In this document: positions 36,308-45,394 of the stretch, one piece after another
Layout: the number at the start of each line of letters is the position of its first letter
How positions within the stretch are numbered: the stretch's first letter is position 1
From: Pseudomonadota bacterium
GTDB lineage: Bacteria; Pseudomonadota; Gammaproteobacteria; Steroidobacterales; Steroidobacteraceae
Direction: 5' to 3'
DNA length: 64,000 bases
Assembly: GCA_021816775.1 (NCBI GenBank)
Contig: JAKAXA010000013.1
Span: forward strand, 1-64,000
The notes under the pieces: model-generated
Database searches by the model: none
Seen by the model: only the letters and a program-made list of their open reading frames with translations
Told to the model about the DNA's origin: nothing
Program-made: the position numbers and the translations under genes

Positions 36308-36979
36308 TCACCCGACTGCCCGCACCAGCCCCTCGTCATCACAGGCCAGGGAATTGACCCGCGGGCTCACCGCGTGGCTCGTGAGCAATGCATCGGGCGG
36401 TGTTCGCAGCAGCGCCCGCGCCGCGGCGGGCGTGCCGTGAAGCCAGGTCTCGCAGTCTTCGGCACTTAGGACCGCCGGGATCTCACGCGTGGCCGTCTGT
36501 ATCGACTCGAGCGGCGCGTTCGCCGGCACCGTGAGGATCGCGCAGCCTTCGATCACGTCGCCGTCGTCGGTCTCCGTGCGATCCCAGACTGCGGCTACGG
36601 CGAATACAGGCCGGCCGTTGGCATGCACGAAATAGGGCTGGCGGTATCCCGCGGGCGTCAACCGCCACGTGTAGAAGCCTGCGAACGGCAGCATGCAGCG
36701 CTGGCCATTCAGCCAGGGACCGCGGAACAGCGGACTGCTCTCCAGGGCGCTGCACGAGAGCCGCAGCCAGTGTCCGGCGGACATGTCCCCATGCGCCCAT
36801 GCCGGGATAAGCCCCCAGCGCATCATGACAGCCTCGGACCGGCCTTCGTGCAGACGAACAGCCGGCACGTAGCGTGACGGCGCAACGTTGAAGCTCGCCG
36901 AAAAATGCCACCAGCGCAACTCCGGCGCCAGCGCGCGCTCGACGAGGTCCTGGTCCGGCACGACATATCGCTCGCACAT
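36308..36979 (-). CDS. SRAP/YedK (HMCES) family protein with altered active site
   Basis: A 223-residue protein starting at the ATG 36979 ('MCERYVVPDQ'), which leaves Cys2 as the N-terminal residue after Met removal, as in YedK/HMCES proteins that crosslink to abasic sites. Fold signatures are present: 'SFNVAPSRYVPAVR', 'MRWGLIPAWA', 'CMLPFAGFYTW', 'PVFAVAAVWDR'. However, the usual 'NARxE' Asn is replaced ('LRLSCSALES'), the Glu of 'GFYEW' is Thr, and the His of 'IHxRxP' is lost ('QTATREIPAVL'). Cys2 is kept while its partners are not, so crosslink formation or release may be altered. Confidence 0.8.
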   Translation of the reverse strand: MCERYVVPDQDLVERALAPELRWWHFSASFNVAPSRYVPAVRLHEGRSEAVMMRWGLIPAWAHGDMSAGHWLRLSCSALESSPLFRGPWLNGQRCMLPFAGFYTWRLTPAGYRQPYFVHANGRPVFAVAAVWDRTETDDGDVIEGCAILTVPANAPLESIQTATREIPAVLSAEDCETWLHGTPAAARALLRTPPDALLTSHAVSPRVNSLACDDEGLVRAVG

Positions 36980-38120
36980 GGGAAAAGCGTAGTGCAGACC
37001 CGGGCCACCTGCCTGTGACACAGTGCACTAAACATGCGACTCCCTTGGGACGGCTTTGTCGCTCGAGAGCGACGGGACTGCCGGCAATCCAGACAGCCGG
37101 GCCGCGTCATCACTCCGCCCGCTGCGACCCCACGGACGAGATCACGGATGCGTTCGCTCGAGGCCTGCCGCTGCCCAAGCCGCTGGACCACCGGTTGCCG
37201 TGCGATCCCAGCCAAGGAGCAGCATAACGGTCGGCATGAGAGCCACGAAAGAGCCTTGGGCGAGCGCCGGGGGGAATGCTGGCACGGGGTGGGCTGATCA
37301 GTCATCCGTCAGCATACCTTGCGGTGATTGTGCAGCGGTCGATTGCCGAACAGACCCACAGCTGTCGCCTCCGCGGTGAACATGATCATCAGCAGAATCG
37401 CATGGTGCTCGTACAGCTTGCGTGCACGCCGAAACAGCCGTCCGCGAACGTAAGCAGGACCACGCTGCGCCATGAGCGGCGTACAAGATGGAGCCGACGA
37501 GGACGCTTGATACAAAGAGGAATCCGGCGGCCACGGAGGCATCGCCGAAGCGCTCGCTCGCATGCCGATTCCGTGCGGTGTGCAGATGCACTCCCGCCAT
37601 CAGCAGCAGCAAAGTGCCTCACAGGGCGTCCAGATCATTGCGACGCGTCATCGATTTCCTGTATCACGCCCCGCGAGGCATGGCGTGCGCGAGCGTCACG
37701 TCCATATCGCACGCAGCCCGTATGGCGCGCTTGTGCGGCTCCCTGCTGATAACGACACGTGAAGAGGTGTGCCGGCCGGACGCCGCTAAAATCTTTTTGA
37801 TCCGTCAGCCCGGCTCGGGTTTCCCGTCTGAACTCTCGCGCCCGCCTCAGCTCCCGGCAGATTCCGCGCGGCAAGTCCACTGGCCGCGGCTGCGCCTCGC
37901 GCGTGACTGATGGAGCACTGTCTTGATCGAGCGAGAGTCGCGATCTGGTGCGAACGACGCATTTGCGTGCATTTGCCGATTCGTGCGACCGGCGCCCACC
38001 CCCCGCATACAACCTGTAGGCCGCCAGCTGCTTGCAGAGAGCGAGGCATTGAAGGGATGGTGGAGACTGTTGCCCGGGTGGATGTGTTCTGTACAATCTC
38101 TGCCACTACAAGGGGGGATC
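36980..38120. other. mostly non-coding gap with one broken gene
   Basis: About 1.1 kb. Apart from the broken membrane-protein gene listed separately, I see no supported gene. The long + strand ORF beginning at 37923 runs through the end of this stretch, but its first 66 codons precede a good Shine-Dalgarno and ATG at 38121 and are treated as non-coding. Confidence 0.4.
37298..37612 (-). pseudogene. small membrane protein, probably frameshifted
   Basis: The ORF begins 'MLLLMAGVHLHTARNRHASERFGDASVAAGFLFVSSVLVGSILYAAHG' with one hydrophobic helix, then turns into low-quality sequence. In the adjacent frame the same region reads 'LFRRARKLYEHHAILLMIMFTAEATAVGLFGNR', which contains a second helix. 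Joining the two near 37460-37475 would give a two-helix membrane protein of about 100 residues. The family is unknown to me, and the frameshift reading is inference from hydrophobicity and composition. Confidence 0.4.
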
Positions 38121-39749
38121 ATGCACGTCAAGTCTCATCGATCATCCGCGGTGAAGCGCCGCGCTGCTCTGGCCGTCGGCCTTGTCGCAGCATTCGCGTC
38201 CGTCGCGGCATGCGCGCAGAAGCCGCGGGAGCCGGCCCATCATCTGTTCTTCCGCGTCCTTGCGGGACCTGCGATTCATGCGCCAGTCTCCGGGCGGCTC
38301 CTGCTCTTCATTGCCAAGGGAGCCGGTGCCCAGCACGTTTCCATCAACGAATTCCGCCCTGACGCCACCTGGGTTGCAGCCCGTGAGGTCCACGATCTTG
38401 CGCCGGGCGCCACCATCGACATCGACACCGATGGGACCGCTTACCCGAAGCCATTTTCCGACCTGGCGCCCGGCGATTACCAAGTCCAGGCCGTCCTCGA
38501 TGTTGCTCACACGTACAATTACAGTGGCCTCACGGCCGGCGACCTCATCAGCCCGGTACTGACGCTGAGGAACTGGACGCCCGGCCACGGCGCCGAACCG
38601 GAGCTCGCGCTGGATGCCGTTGTGGCCCCGCACGCGCCGTTCAAGCTCAGACCCCAGGATCAGCAGGCGGCCACGCATCTGCGCCTCGCGCAGGATCTCA
38701 GTGCCCTGCTCACGAAGTTCTGGGGCCGCCCCATGTTCGTGCGAGCCTGGGTGGTGCTGCCCCCCGGGTACCATAAGCATCCGTCGCGCCGGTACCCCAC
38801 CGTTTACTGGACGCATGGCTTCGGTGGCACGCTCGCATTCTGCAAGTTCATGGGCATTCACATCTACGAGCGAATGACGGCGGGCAAGATGCCGCCCATG
38901 ATCTGGGTCATGCTCGATGAGCACCTGCCCACCGGGACGCATGAATTCGCCAATTCCGTCAATGACGGGCCCTGGGGGTCCGCCCTCACCCAGGAATACA
39001 TTCCGTGGATCGAAGCGCATTACCGGATGCTCGATCAGGCGAGGGACCGCTATCTGCAGGGCCATTCCTCGGGCGGTTGGGCGACCCTGCAGCTGCAGAT
39101 CAACTACCCGCGCATCTTCGGCGGAACGTGGTCCACGTCGCCGGACCCAAGCGACTTCCATGATTTTACGGGCATCAATCTCTACGCGCCCGACGCCAAC
39201 GTGTACCACCGACCGGACGGATCGCCCTACCCGCTCGTGCGCATGCACGGCAAAGTCATAGAGACCTTCGAGCAGTTCGCGCGGCTCGAACAGGTTCTTG
39301 GACCCTACGGCGGCCAGATGGCCTCGTTTGACTGGGTCTTCTCACCACGCGGCCCCGATGGCCGTCCCGAGCCGATGTTCGACCGCAAGACCGGCGATGT
39401 GAATCCCGCTGTCGTCGCCTATTGGCGCGCGCATTACGACCTGGCGCACATCCTCAAGACAACCTGGACCCGGCGCGGCCCGTATCTCAAGGGCAAGATC
39501 CACGTCTACGTTGGAACTGCCGACACGTTCTATCTAAACGGCGCCGCCGAAAAGCTTGACGTCGTGCTGAAGCAGCTCGGCGCTGACGCCCACTTCACGT
39601 TCCGCAAGGGCCGCACGCACTTCAACCTGTATGCAAAAGGCGGCGACCGAATGGCGCTCATCGACACGATTGCGGCACAGATGTATCAGGTGGCCTATCC
39701 GAACGCCGCTGCCAAATGGAAGGCCCTCGGGGCGGTGAAATTCGAATGA
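38121..39749 (+). CDS. secreted esterase-like alpha/beta hydrolase
   Basis: A 542-residue exported protein. The ATG at 38121 has AGGGGGG just upstream and gives a signal peptide ('KRRAALAVGLVAAFASVAACA'). An N-terminal beta domain (about 30-170) is followed by a putative esterase (esterase D/feruloyl esterase-like) fold: 'FVRAWVVLPPGYHKHPSRRYPTVYWTHGFGG', the nucleophile elbow 'LQGHSSGGWATLQ', and a late acid/His region ('HVYVGTADTFYLN', 'KGRTHFNLY'). The substrate is unknown. No operon partner is close. Confidence 0.82.
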   Translation: MHVKSHRSSAVKRRAALAVGLVAAFASVAACAQKPREPAHHLFFRVLAGPAIHAPVSGRLLLFIAKGAGAQHVSINEFRPDATWVAAREVHDLAPGATIDIDTDGTAYPKPFSDLAPGDYQVQAVLDVAHTYNYSGLTAGDLISPVLTLRNWTPGHGAEPELALDAVVAPHAPFKLRPQDQQAATHLRLAQDLSALLTKFWGRPMFVRAWVVLPPGYHKHPSRRYPTVYWTHGFGGTLAFCKFMGIHIYERMTAGKMPPMIWVMLDEHLPTGTHEFANSVNDGPWGSALTQEYIPWIEAHYRMLDQARDRYLQGHSSGGWATLQLQINYPRIFGGTWSTSPDPSDFHDFTGINLYAPDANVYHRPDGSPYPLVRMHGKVIETFEQFARLEQVLGPYGGQMASFDWVFSPRGPDGRPEPMFDRKTGDVNPAVVAYWRAHYDLAHILKTTWTRRGPYLKGKIHVYVGTADTFYLNGAAEKLDVVLKQLGADAHFTFRKGRTHFNLYAKGGDRMALIDTIAAQMYQVAYPNAAAKWKALGAVKFE

Positions 39750-39970
39750 GAGACACCGCTGGGAACTGCTCCTGATCGCGGCACGGATCGGCCGCAACAG
39801 GGGTCTGCACGGGCAGGTGCGTTGTGCACTCATTGCCGTGGCGCGCAGCGGGCCGGCACACCGGCCTGCCCGAGAACCGGTCGCGCGCGGGACGGGCCTG
39901 CGCTCAGGGGTCGGGTCAAGAGCATCGGGAAGGTCGGAGGACACCGCAGAATCGAGGGCTGCAGACATCC

Positions 39971-40498
39971 GTGCCGGTCATCGAGACCCGACGCCTGCGT
40001 CTGCGCGGCCCCAGGCGCGATGATCTGCCGCAATGCGTCGCGATGTGGTCCGACCCCATCGTGAAGGGGTTTATCGCAGGCATGCCCTCGGGCGAGCAAC
40101 GGACCTCGGCACGAGTGTTGGCCCACGCCGGGCACTGGGTCCTCAGCGGTTTCGGCTACTGGGCCATCGAAGAGCGCGAGACCTCGACGTTCGTCGGTGC
40201 AATCGGTTTTGCGGACTGCAAGCGCGACGGGGCACCGCTGCGGCGCACGGGACCGGAGCTGGGTTTCGCACGGGCGCCGAGCTTTCACGGCAAGGGCTAC
40301 ACCACGGAAGCCGTGCGAGCCGCCCTCGCGTGGGGCAATGAGTGGCGGCCACGCGGCCGATGCATGTGTCTGGTCGATGAGGAAAATGCTGCATCGCTGC
40401 ATGCCTTGGGGAACGTCGGCTCGGAGGTGCTGCAGCGAAGCGCACTCAATGGGCTCCCGGTGATCTATCGCTCCACACCCACCGGCACCCAGCGGTGA
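39971..40498 (+). CDS. GNAT family N-acetyltransferase
   Basis: A 175-residue protein from the GTG at 39971 ('VPVIETRRLRLRGPRRDDLPQ'), the usual beginning of RimJ/RimL-type GNAT proteins; the upstream 49 codons in the ORF track are not protein-like. It has 'FVGAIGFADC', 'PELGFARAPSFHGKGYTTEAVRAALAW' (acetyl-CoA-binding Q/RxxGxG/A equivalent) and 'CLVDEENAASLHALGNVG' (the typical NxxSxxxxxxxG motif with Asn as 'EENAAS'). It transfers acetyl from acetyl-CoA to an unknown amine acceptor. Confidence 0.8.
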   Translation: MPVIETRRLRLRGPRRDDLPQCVAMWSDPIVKGFIAGMPSGEQRTSARVLAHAGHWVLSGFGYWAIEERETSTFVGAIGFADCKRDGAPLRRTGPELGFARAPSFHGKGYTTEAVRAALAWGNEWRPRGRCMCLVDEENAASLHALGNVGSEVLQRSALNGLPVIYRSTPTGTQR

Positions 40499-40892
40499 GC
40501 GCCTGCCCGCCTGGGATCTGATCTGAGAATTGATTGGAGTATAGCAATATAAGAACTTGATAATACGGGAATAATTATTATCGCACTCTCTGGATCGAGG
40601 CGATCGTCTCTGCCTGCGCAGGCGGTGGGGCGGCCGGACACTGGCGGTGCGCCCACGGTGCGGCACGCGGTCCTTCTTCGACCGCGGATTGAGGTTTCGC
40701 GTTGACAGCTTGCGCATTTCGTCGCGCAATACGCCGCGAGCGAAGCGTTACGGGACTATTGCGGTCAGCTGCGGGGGCCCGATGGCTGGCCGCAGGCAAA
40801 CACTGGAACGGCGGCCCTCGCCGCACGGGCGTCCTTTGGACGGCCCCAGAAGCAAACCCGAGGCGGCAGACCGTTGCGGAGGGCGATCATCC
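40499..40892. other. AT-rich intergenic region
   Basis: About 390 bp. Between roughly 40525 and 40585 the DNA is clearly AT-rich compared with the surroundings (TTGATT, TATAAG and TTGATAATAC-like words), suggesting promoter activity toward 40893. I see no gene; the ORF extending upstream of 40893 is not protein-like. Confidence 0.4.
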
Positions 40893-41720
40893 ATGGCCAT
40901 CACAGTCCGCCCGAGCCGCCTGCTCTTCGCCGCAGCGCTGACCGGCCTCGGCATCATCGGTGTGGTCAACGGCGATTTCGCGCTGGTCTGGCAGCACATC
41001 CCCGTTCACCATCTTCCGGGACGCACTGCCATTGCCGATGCATGCGCGGCAGTTGAGCTGGCATGTGGTGTCGGTCTGCTGCTCAGGCGTACGCGCCGGT
41101 TGGCGTGCCGTATTCTTTTCTCCTTCCTACTGCTGTGGGTGATCCTGCTGGAGATTCCGTCGCTGCCCGGTCATTGGCTCAATGTCGATGCGTGGGCGGG
41201 TGTCGCCGAGATCACCACCATTCTCGCCGGCGGCTGGGTTCTGTTTGCCGTCTATTCCGGGCCCTGGGAGCGCCATTACCTGAAATTCGCCGTCGTGCGG
41301 CACGGCGTCGAGATCGCCCGGTGGCTGCTGATCGCCTCGCTCCCTGCGCTCGGGCTGCAGCTGATCCTGCGGGGCGCGAGCTACCACCTCCCGCCCTGGC
41401 TCGCGTGGCTGCCCTCAGGCCGCGACTGGGTCTATCTCAGCGGAATAGGCAGTCTTGCCGCCTCACTCGCTCTGCTCTTCGGCGTGTGGCCGCGGCTGGC
41501 TGCGACGCTGGAGGCGGCCATGATGGGGGTGATCACGATCTGTGTCTGGGGGCCTTGGTTGCAGACGGGCCGGACCGCAATGACCGCGTTCCTGATTTCC
41601 AGTCTGATCGTCGCGAGCATCTGGATTGTCGCCGATACGTACCGCGGTGTGCCGTGGCTTGCCGTTGGCCACCCCGCGTGGGACGGCGAGCCGGGTCTGC
41701 ACGCGCAAGAAGGCGCCTAG
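40893..41720 (+). CDS. multi-pass membrane protein
   Basis: A 275-residue protein with about seven hydrophobic helices ('LLFAAALTGLGIIGVVNGDFALVW', 'ILFSFLLLWVILLEIPSLP', 'EITTILAGGWVLFAVY', 'AATLEAAMMGVITICVWGPWL', 'MTAFLISSLIVASIWIVADTY'). The overall pattern, with short loops and an HVPxPGR-like 'HIPVHHLPGRTAIADACAAVELACGVGLLL', recalls DoxX-like or DUF-type quinone-region proteins, but I cannot place it with confidence. The ATG at 40893 has GGAGGG upstream. Confidence 0.7.
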   Translation: MAITVRPSRLLFAAALTGLGIIGVVNGDFALVWQHIPVHHLPGRTAIADACAAVELACGVGLLLRRTRRLACRILFSFLLLWVILLEIPSLPGHWLNVDAWAGVAEITTILAGGWVLFAVYSGPWERHYLKFAVVRHGVEIARWLLIASLPALGLQLILRGASYHLPPWLAWLPSGRDWVYLSGIGSLAASLALLFGVWPRLAATLEAAMMGVITICVWGPWLQTGRTAMTAFLISSLIVASIWIVADTYRGVPWLAVGHPAWDGEPGLHAQEGA

Positions 41721-41758
41721 CGGCAGCGCGGCAGAAAGTCTTGCCGCACGTCCGGGGC

Positions 41759-42898
41759 TCAGTCGGAGGCGACCTCGAAGTCCGCATCGACTTCGGCAGC
41801 CCAGGCAAGCAGCCCGCCTTCCAGGTGCCCCGGTGCGGCAATCCCGGCACGCCACGCGATCGCACACGCGAGGAGGCTTCGGTGTCCGGAGCGACAGAGA
41901 AAAACGGGATCGCCAGCGCCCGCGAACTCTGCAAGACGGCTCTCGAGTTCCCGCAGCGGAATGTTGCGCGCTCCCTCGAGATGCCGGGCGGCGAATTCCC
42001 GCGGCTCGCGCACGTCAATCAGGACTAACGGCGGCCCGGCCGATTCGGCCGACGCCAGCAGATCACGCAAGTCGATCGCCGAAAGACGGCGCGCGGCGAG
42101 CGTCTCGGTGTCACACGCCGGGCCGATGTCCCTCGGCGCCGTGATCTGAGGATGCTCGCCGCACACCCGGCAGTCATGGCGCCGGCTGACGGGCAGCTCC
42201 GTGAAGCTGAGCTCGAGCGCATCGTAGCTCAGGAGCCGGCCGATCAGCGGCGCGCCGATGCCTGCGGCGATCTTGATGGCCTCATTGGCTTGTATCGTGC
42301 CCAACACGCCGGGCAGCACCCCGAGTACGCCGGCTTCGGCGCAGCTGGCCACTGCGCCCTCCTCGACCTGCGGAAACAGACAGCGGTAACACGGGCCCAG
42401 ACCCGGAATGTACGTCATGGCCTGGCCCTCGAAGCGGTGAATCGCCGCCGTGACGAGCGGCCGGCCGAGCAGCACGCAGGCGTCATTGACCAGATAGCGA
42501 GTGCTCAGCCTGTCGCTGCCGTCGAGTACGATGTCGTAACCTTCGATAACTTCACAGACGTTGTCCGCGCGCAGCGTCAACGCGTGGGTCAGCACTGCTA
42601 TTTCCGGATTCAGGGCGAGCAGGCGCCGGCGTGCTGCCTCCACCTTCAGCTGCCCGAGATCCTCGGTGCCGAACAGCACCTGGCGCTGGAGGTTGGAGAG
42701 CTCCACCCGGTCGAAATCGACGAGCCCCAGCGTGCCGATACCGGCAGCGGCCAGATACAGGGCAGCCGGACAGCCAAGTCCCCCCGTTCCCACCACGAGC
42801 ACGCGGGTGTCCTTCAGCCGTTGCTGGCCGCTCGGTCCGATCTCAGGCAGGCTCAGATGCCGTCGATATCGCGCTCGCTCGTTCGCGCAGAGCGTCAC
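41759..42898 (-). CDS. moeB: MoeB/ThiF-type adenylyltransferase with rhodanese domain
   Basis: A 379-residue E1-like enzyme. It activates the C-terminal Gly-Gly of a MoaD/ThiS sulfur carrier by adenylation, and its rhodanese domain can supply the sulfur. The nucleotide fold is 'VVGTGGLGCPAALYLAAAGIGTLGLVDFDRVELSNLQRQVLFG' (about residues 34-75), with the adenylation Asp in 'DGSDRLSTRYLVNDAC'. The structural zinc pairs are CYRC (about 170) and CRVC (about 242). The C-terminal rhodanese (about 265-379) has 'VFLCRSGHRS' with catalytic Cys. It lies 3 bp downstream of a MoaD-like gene in a three-gene operon. Confidence 0.9.
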   Translation of the reverse strand: MTLCANERARYRRHLSLPEIGPSGQQRLKDTRVLVVGTGGLGCPAALYLAAAGIGTLGLVDFDRVELSNLQRQVLFGTEDLGQLKVEAARRRLLALNPEIAVLTHALTLRADNVCEVIEGYDIVLDGSDRLSTRYLVNDACVLLGRPLVTAAIHRFEGQAMTYIPGLGPCYRCLFPQVEEGAVASCAEAGVLGVLPGVLGTIQANEAIKIAAGIGAPLIGRLLSYDALELSFTELPVSRRHDCRVCGEHPQITAPRDIGPACDTETLAARRLSAIDLRDLLASAESAGPPLVLIDVREPREFAARHLEGARNIPLRELESRLAEFAGAGDPVFLCRSGHRSLLACAIAWRAGIAAPGHLEGGLLAWAAEVDADFEVASD

Positions 42899-42901
42899 GA
42901 C

Positions 42902-43168
42902 TCACCCTCCGGTCAGCGCACAGATCACGTGCACCGTGTCGCTGGTGCCGACCGGTGCGGAAAGCTCTTGCGCTTCGCGGGCGTTGACGTAGAAGCGGAT
43001 GTGCGGGCGGATGCGGCTCTGCTCATCGACGAGGCGGAATCGGATGCCCGTGAAGCGGCCTTCCAGGCTTGCGAGCACTTCCTCCAGAGTGGTTCCGTCC
43101 GCTGGGACCTTGAGCGCGCCGGCCGTGTAGGAGCGCAGCGGGCTGGGAATGTGGACCGTGCAGCTCAT
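42902..43168 (-). CDS. MoaD/ThiS-like sulfur carrier protein
   Basis: An 88-residue beta-grasp protein from the ATG at 43168 ('MSCTVHIPSPLRSYT'), ending in the double glycine 'ICALTGG' that is adenylated and thiocarboxylated by the adjacent MoeB. 'GTTLEEVLASLEGRFTGIRFRLVDEQSRIRPHIRFYVNARE' is the standard MoaD-like middle. It is translated just before moeB (3-bp gap). The sulfur may go to molybdopterin, thiamine, an amino acid or a siderophore; no other molybdopterin gene is in the window, so the symbol is left open. Confidence 0.88.
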   Translation of the reverse strand: MSCTVHIPSPLRSYTAGALKVPADGTTLEEVLASLEGRFTGIRFRLVDEQSRIRPHIRFYVNAREAQELSAPVGTSDTVHVICALTGG

Positions 43169-43190
43169 CGGGAACAGATCGTCGCCGCGT

Positions 43191-44303
43191 CTAAATTGCG
43201 TGCGTGACCGAGTAGATCTCCGGTAGATGGCGCGCAATGCATCGCCAGATCTCCCCGCTGTTGACACTCGCCCACACCTCGCCGCCGGTGGTGCCGAAGT
43301 ACAGGCCCAACTGCGGCAGACGATCGTCCGTGCACATTGCCTGGCGCAGAACGGTGAGCCAGGCCTGCGATTTCGGCAGTCCGTCGTCGAACCGCCGCCA
43401 CCGCCTGCCACCGTCGTTCGTGCGGTACACCGCCGGCTTGCCGCCGATCGAGGTTCGCGGCCACACCGTCTGTCCGTCCATCGGGATCACCCAGGCCGTG
43501 TCGGGATCGGTCGGATGGAGCACGATCGGAAAGCCGACGTCGCCGATGTTCTTCGGCATCGCCTGTCCAATCCGCACCCAGCGCCGCGCGGGCCGATCGA
43601 GGCGATAGATGCCGCAGTGGTTCTGCTGGTAGAGCCGATCGGGCGCGCGCGGATGCATCGCCAAACAGTGCGGATCATGTCCGAATTGCGCGTTGGGATC
43701 CGGCAGAAAATCGGCCGCGCAGCCTTCGTTGAGCGGCGTCCAATCGGCACCCCCGTCGGTCGACTCGAACACCCCTCCAGCGGAGATCGCCAGATACAGG
43801 TGCTTCGGGTCCCGCGAGTCGATGCGCACGGAGTGCAGCAACTCCCCGTCCGGCGTGCCGAACCCGACCCATTTCGAGCGCATCGGATGATCGTTGAAGC
43901 CGGCCACCGGCTCCCACCGCTCACCGCAGTCCTCGGAGCGGAACAGGCCCGCCGGCGAGCTGCCGGCATACCAACTGCCGCGCTCGCTGGCGTGACCCGG
44001 TGTTAGCCAGAAGACCTTCTGCACCGCCCGTGCGGGTTCGCCGTCGGCCGCCTTGCGGAATGCCGGAGGCTGGCCCGCCTCCTGCCAGGTCCGCCCCCGG
44101 TCACTCGAGCGGTACACGGTCGGCCCCAGATGCCCGGTCTTGGCCGCCATCATCAGTACGCGCGGCTCCCGCGGGTCCTGCACGATGTGATGGATGATAT
44201 GTCCCAGAAACTGGGGACCCGACAGCTTCCAGCTGCGCCTGCGTGCATCAGGACGAACAGTGAAGGCACCTTTGCGAGTCCCGATCCACAGCGTCGCGGC
44301 CAT
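43191..44303 (-). CDS. sialidase-like (BNR repeat) beta-propeller protein
   Basis: A 370-residue protein from the ATG at 44303 ('MAATLWIGTRKGAFTVRPD'). It has repeated Asp-box/BNR-like turns ('VYRSSDRGRTWQEAG', 'LFRSEDCGERWEPV', 'VFESTDGGADWTPL', 'VYRTNDGGRRWRRF') spaced as in a six- or seven-bladed propeller of the WD40/YCF48/sialidase superfamily. There is no signal peptide, so it is probably cytosolic. It begins an operon with the MoaD-like and MoeB genes (22-bp gap), a pairing seen in several bacteria whose purpose is unknown. Sialidase activity should not be assumed. Confidence 0.8.
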   Translation of the reverse strand: MAATLWIGTRKGAFTVRPDARRRSWKLSGPQFLGHIIHHIVQDPREPRVLMMAAKTGHLGPTVYRSSDRGRTWQEAGQPPAFRKAADGEPARAVQKVFWLTPGHASERGSWYAGSSPAGLFRSEDCGERWEPVAGFNDHPMRSKWVGFGTPDGELLHSVRIDSRDPKHLYLAISAGGVFESTDGGADWTPLNEGCAADFLPDPNAQFGHDPHCLAMHPRAPDRLYQQNHCGIYRLDRPARRWVRIGQAMPKNIGDVGFPIVLHPTDPDTAWVIPMDGQTVWPRTSIGGKPAVYRTNDGGRRWRRFDDGLPKSQAWLTVLRQAMCTDDRLPQLGLYFGTTGGEVWASVNSGEIWRCIARHLPEIYSVTHAI

Positions 44304-44854
44304 GGCGCACAGCATTCCAGCGCCGGGGCATGCGGTCAACTCCTCCGCGCGAGGGGCCCGGGCTGCCGCGGTTGAGCCTCCTGCCGGGCCACGGTCCGCA
44401 ACCCAACGGAGACCTGCGATCCTGTCGGCTCGATGCCAACGCCAATGACCGGCGCTGGATGCGGCAGCAGTAGAAGAGTCGTCGTTAAGTCAATGATTAA
44501 TATCTGAATATTCTTAGACCCGTCTTCACGGCGCGCCGCCGGTGACCGCCGCCGCCGATTCAAGCGGGCGATGCCGATCCTGTCAGCAGATCTCGGGCGC
44601 TCGCCGCACTGCGGCTGCGCGTCGTCGCGTGGAACCACTCCTGGATCGCTTCAGGCATCGCCGAATGAACGAGGCGGGTTTTGATGTCGTCATTTGCGCA
44701 GCCGTGGCCCCGGCGCGGCGATGCCTCGCCGCTCTCGATGCGTCGATCATCCGCGATGCGCTGCGTCGGCGGGCATCCGCCGCCGCTCTTGATGCACATC
44801 AAGGAGCGCGTCCGTGGATTGGCCGTAGTGTTTGCTCACGGTTGGAAAAGAGCA
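44304..44854. other. divergent intergenic region with Fnr-type box
   Basis: About 550 bp between the propeller gene and the Rieske gene. It holds an AT-rich patch near 44480-44515 and the TTGAT-N4-ATCAA box at 44789-44802. The longer ORF that crosses it in the Rieske frame is not protein-like before 44855. Confidence 0.5.
44789..44802. promoter_or_regulatory. Crp/Fnr (DNR-type) binding site
   Basis: TTGATGCACATCAA is a perfect TTGAT-N4-ATCAA palindrome, 52 bp before the Rieske ATG. This distance suits class II activation with the site near -41.5. The DNR/NnrR-like regulator at 47864-48550 is the obvious candidate to bind it. Confidence 0.75.
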
Positions 44855-45177
44855 ATGAACATGACGCAGTGGATTGAAGTCGCCCGAGCCGGCGACATCC
44901 CGGATCGCACCGGCAAGGTGATTCCCCTCGGCGGATCCAATCTCGCCGTCGTCAACCTGGACGGTGAGTATTTTGCTCTGCGGGACGTATGCACCCATCG
45001 GGGCAGCGACCTCGCCAACGGCTGGGTAGAGGGCGACCGGGCACTGTGTCCATGCACCTTGCCGAGTTCTCCGTCCGAACGGGCACCGCAGTCAAAGCGC
45101 CTGCGTACGAAGCCGTGCACACCTTCCCGGTCCGCGTGCGCGACGGGGTCATCGAGGTCCGCGATGACCGCCCATGA
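44855..45177 (+). pseudogene. Rieske [2Fe-2S] protein, frameshifted
   Basis: It begins 'MNMTQWIEVARAGDIPDRTGKVIPLGG' (ATG 44855) and has the first Rieske cluster motif 'CTHRGSDL'. The second motif starts 'LCPC' but the frame then breaks. In the next frame 'LAEFSVRTGTAVKAPAYEAVHTFPVRVRDGVIEVRD' completes the fold to a stop at 45177. Adding one C near 45053-45056 would restore 'CPCHLAEF', supplying the missing His ligand. Such small Rieske ferredoxins (NirD-like) donate electrons to oxygenases or nitrogen-oxide enzymes. It is the first gene after the DNR box; a sequencing error is possible. Confidence 0.8.
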
Positions 45178-45394
45178 CCGCGACGAAGCGCTTTCGGCGC
45201 TCGCCGGGCTGCTCATACGTGCACTCGTGAGCCTGTCTGAGGCCGCAGATGCCCAGCACCACATCGCCTGCACCCTCGCCGCTCGCGCTTGGTGCGTTCT
45301 GCACGATTCCCGGCCGCGCGAGGCGGAACGCTTCAACGGCGCATTGCACAGACTGAGCCGTGTTCAATACAACCCACCTGAGAAGGAGTCCCCC
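45164..45394 (+). CDS. small helical protein, in frame with DUF2249 gene
   Basis: From the ATG at 45164 the frame reads 'MTAHDRDEALSALAGLLIRALVSLSEAADAQHHIACTLAARAWCVLHD' and 'AERFNGALHRLSR', a helical and protein-like sequence of about 70 residues. It has no stop of its own and runs straight into the DUF2249 ORF. Either it is an N-terminal domain fused to DUF2249, or it is a separate small gene whose stop was lost by an indel. It overlaps the Rieske end by 14 bp. Confidence 0.45.

Noticed and set aside
43191-44303. Calling the BNR protein an exo-sialidase
   Set aside because: Asp-box repeats occur in many propellers; there is no signal peptide and no Arg triad could be assigned.
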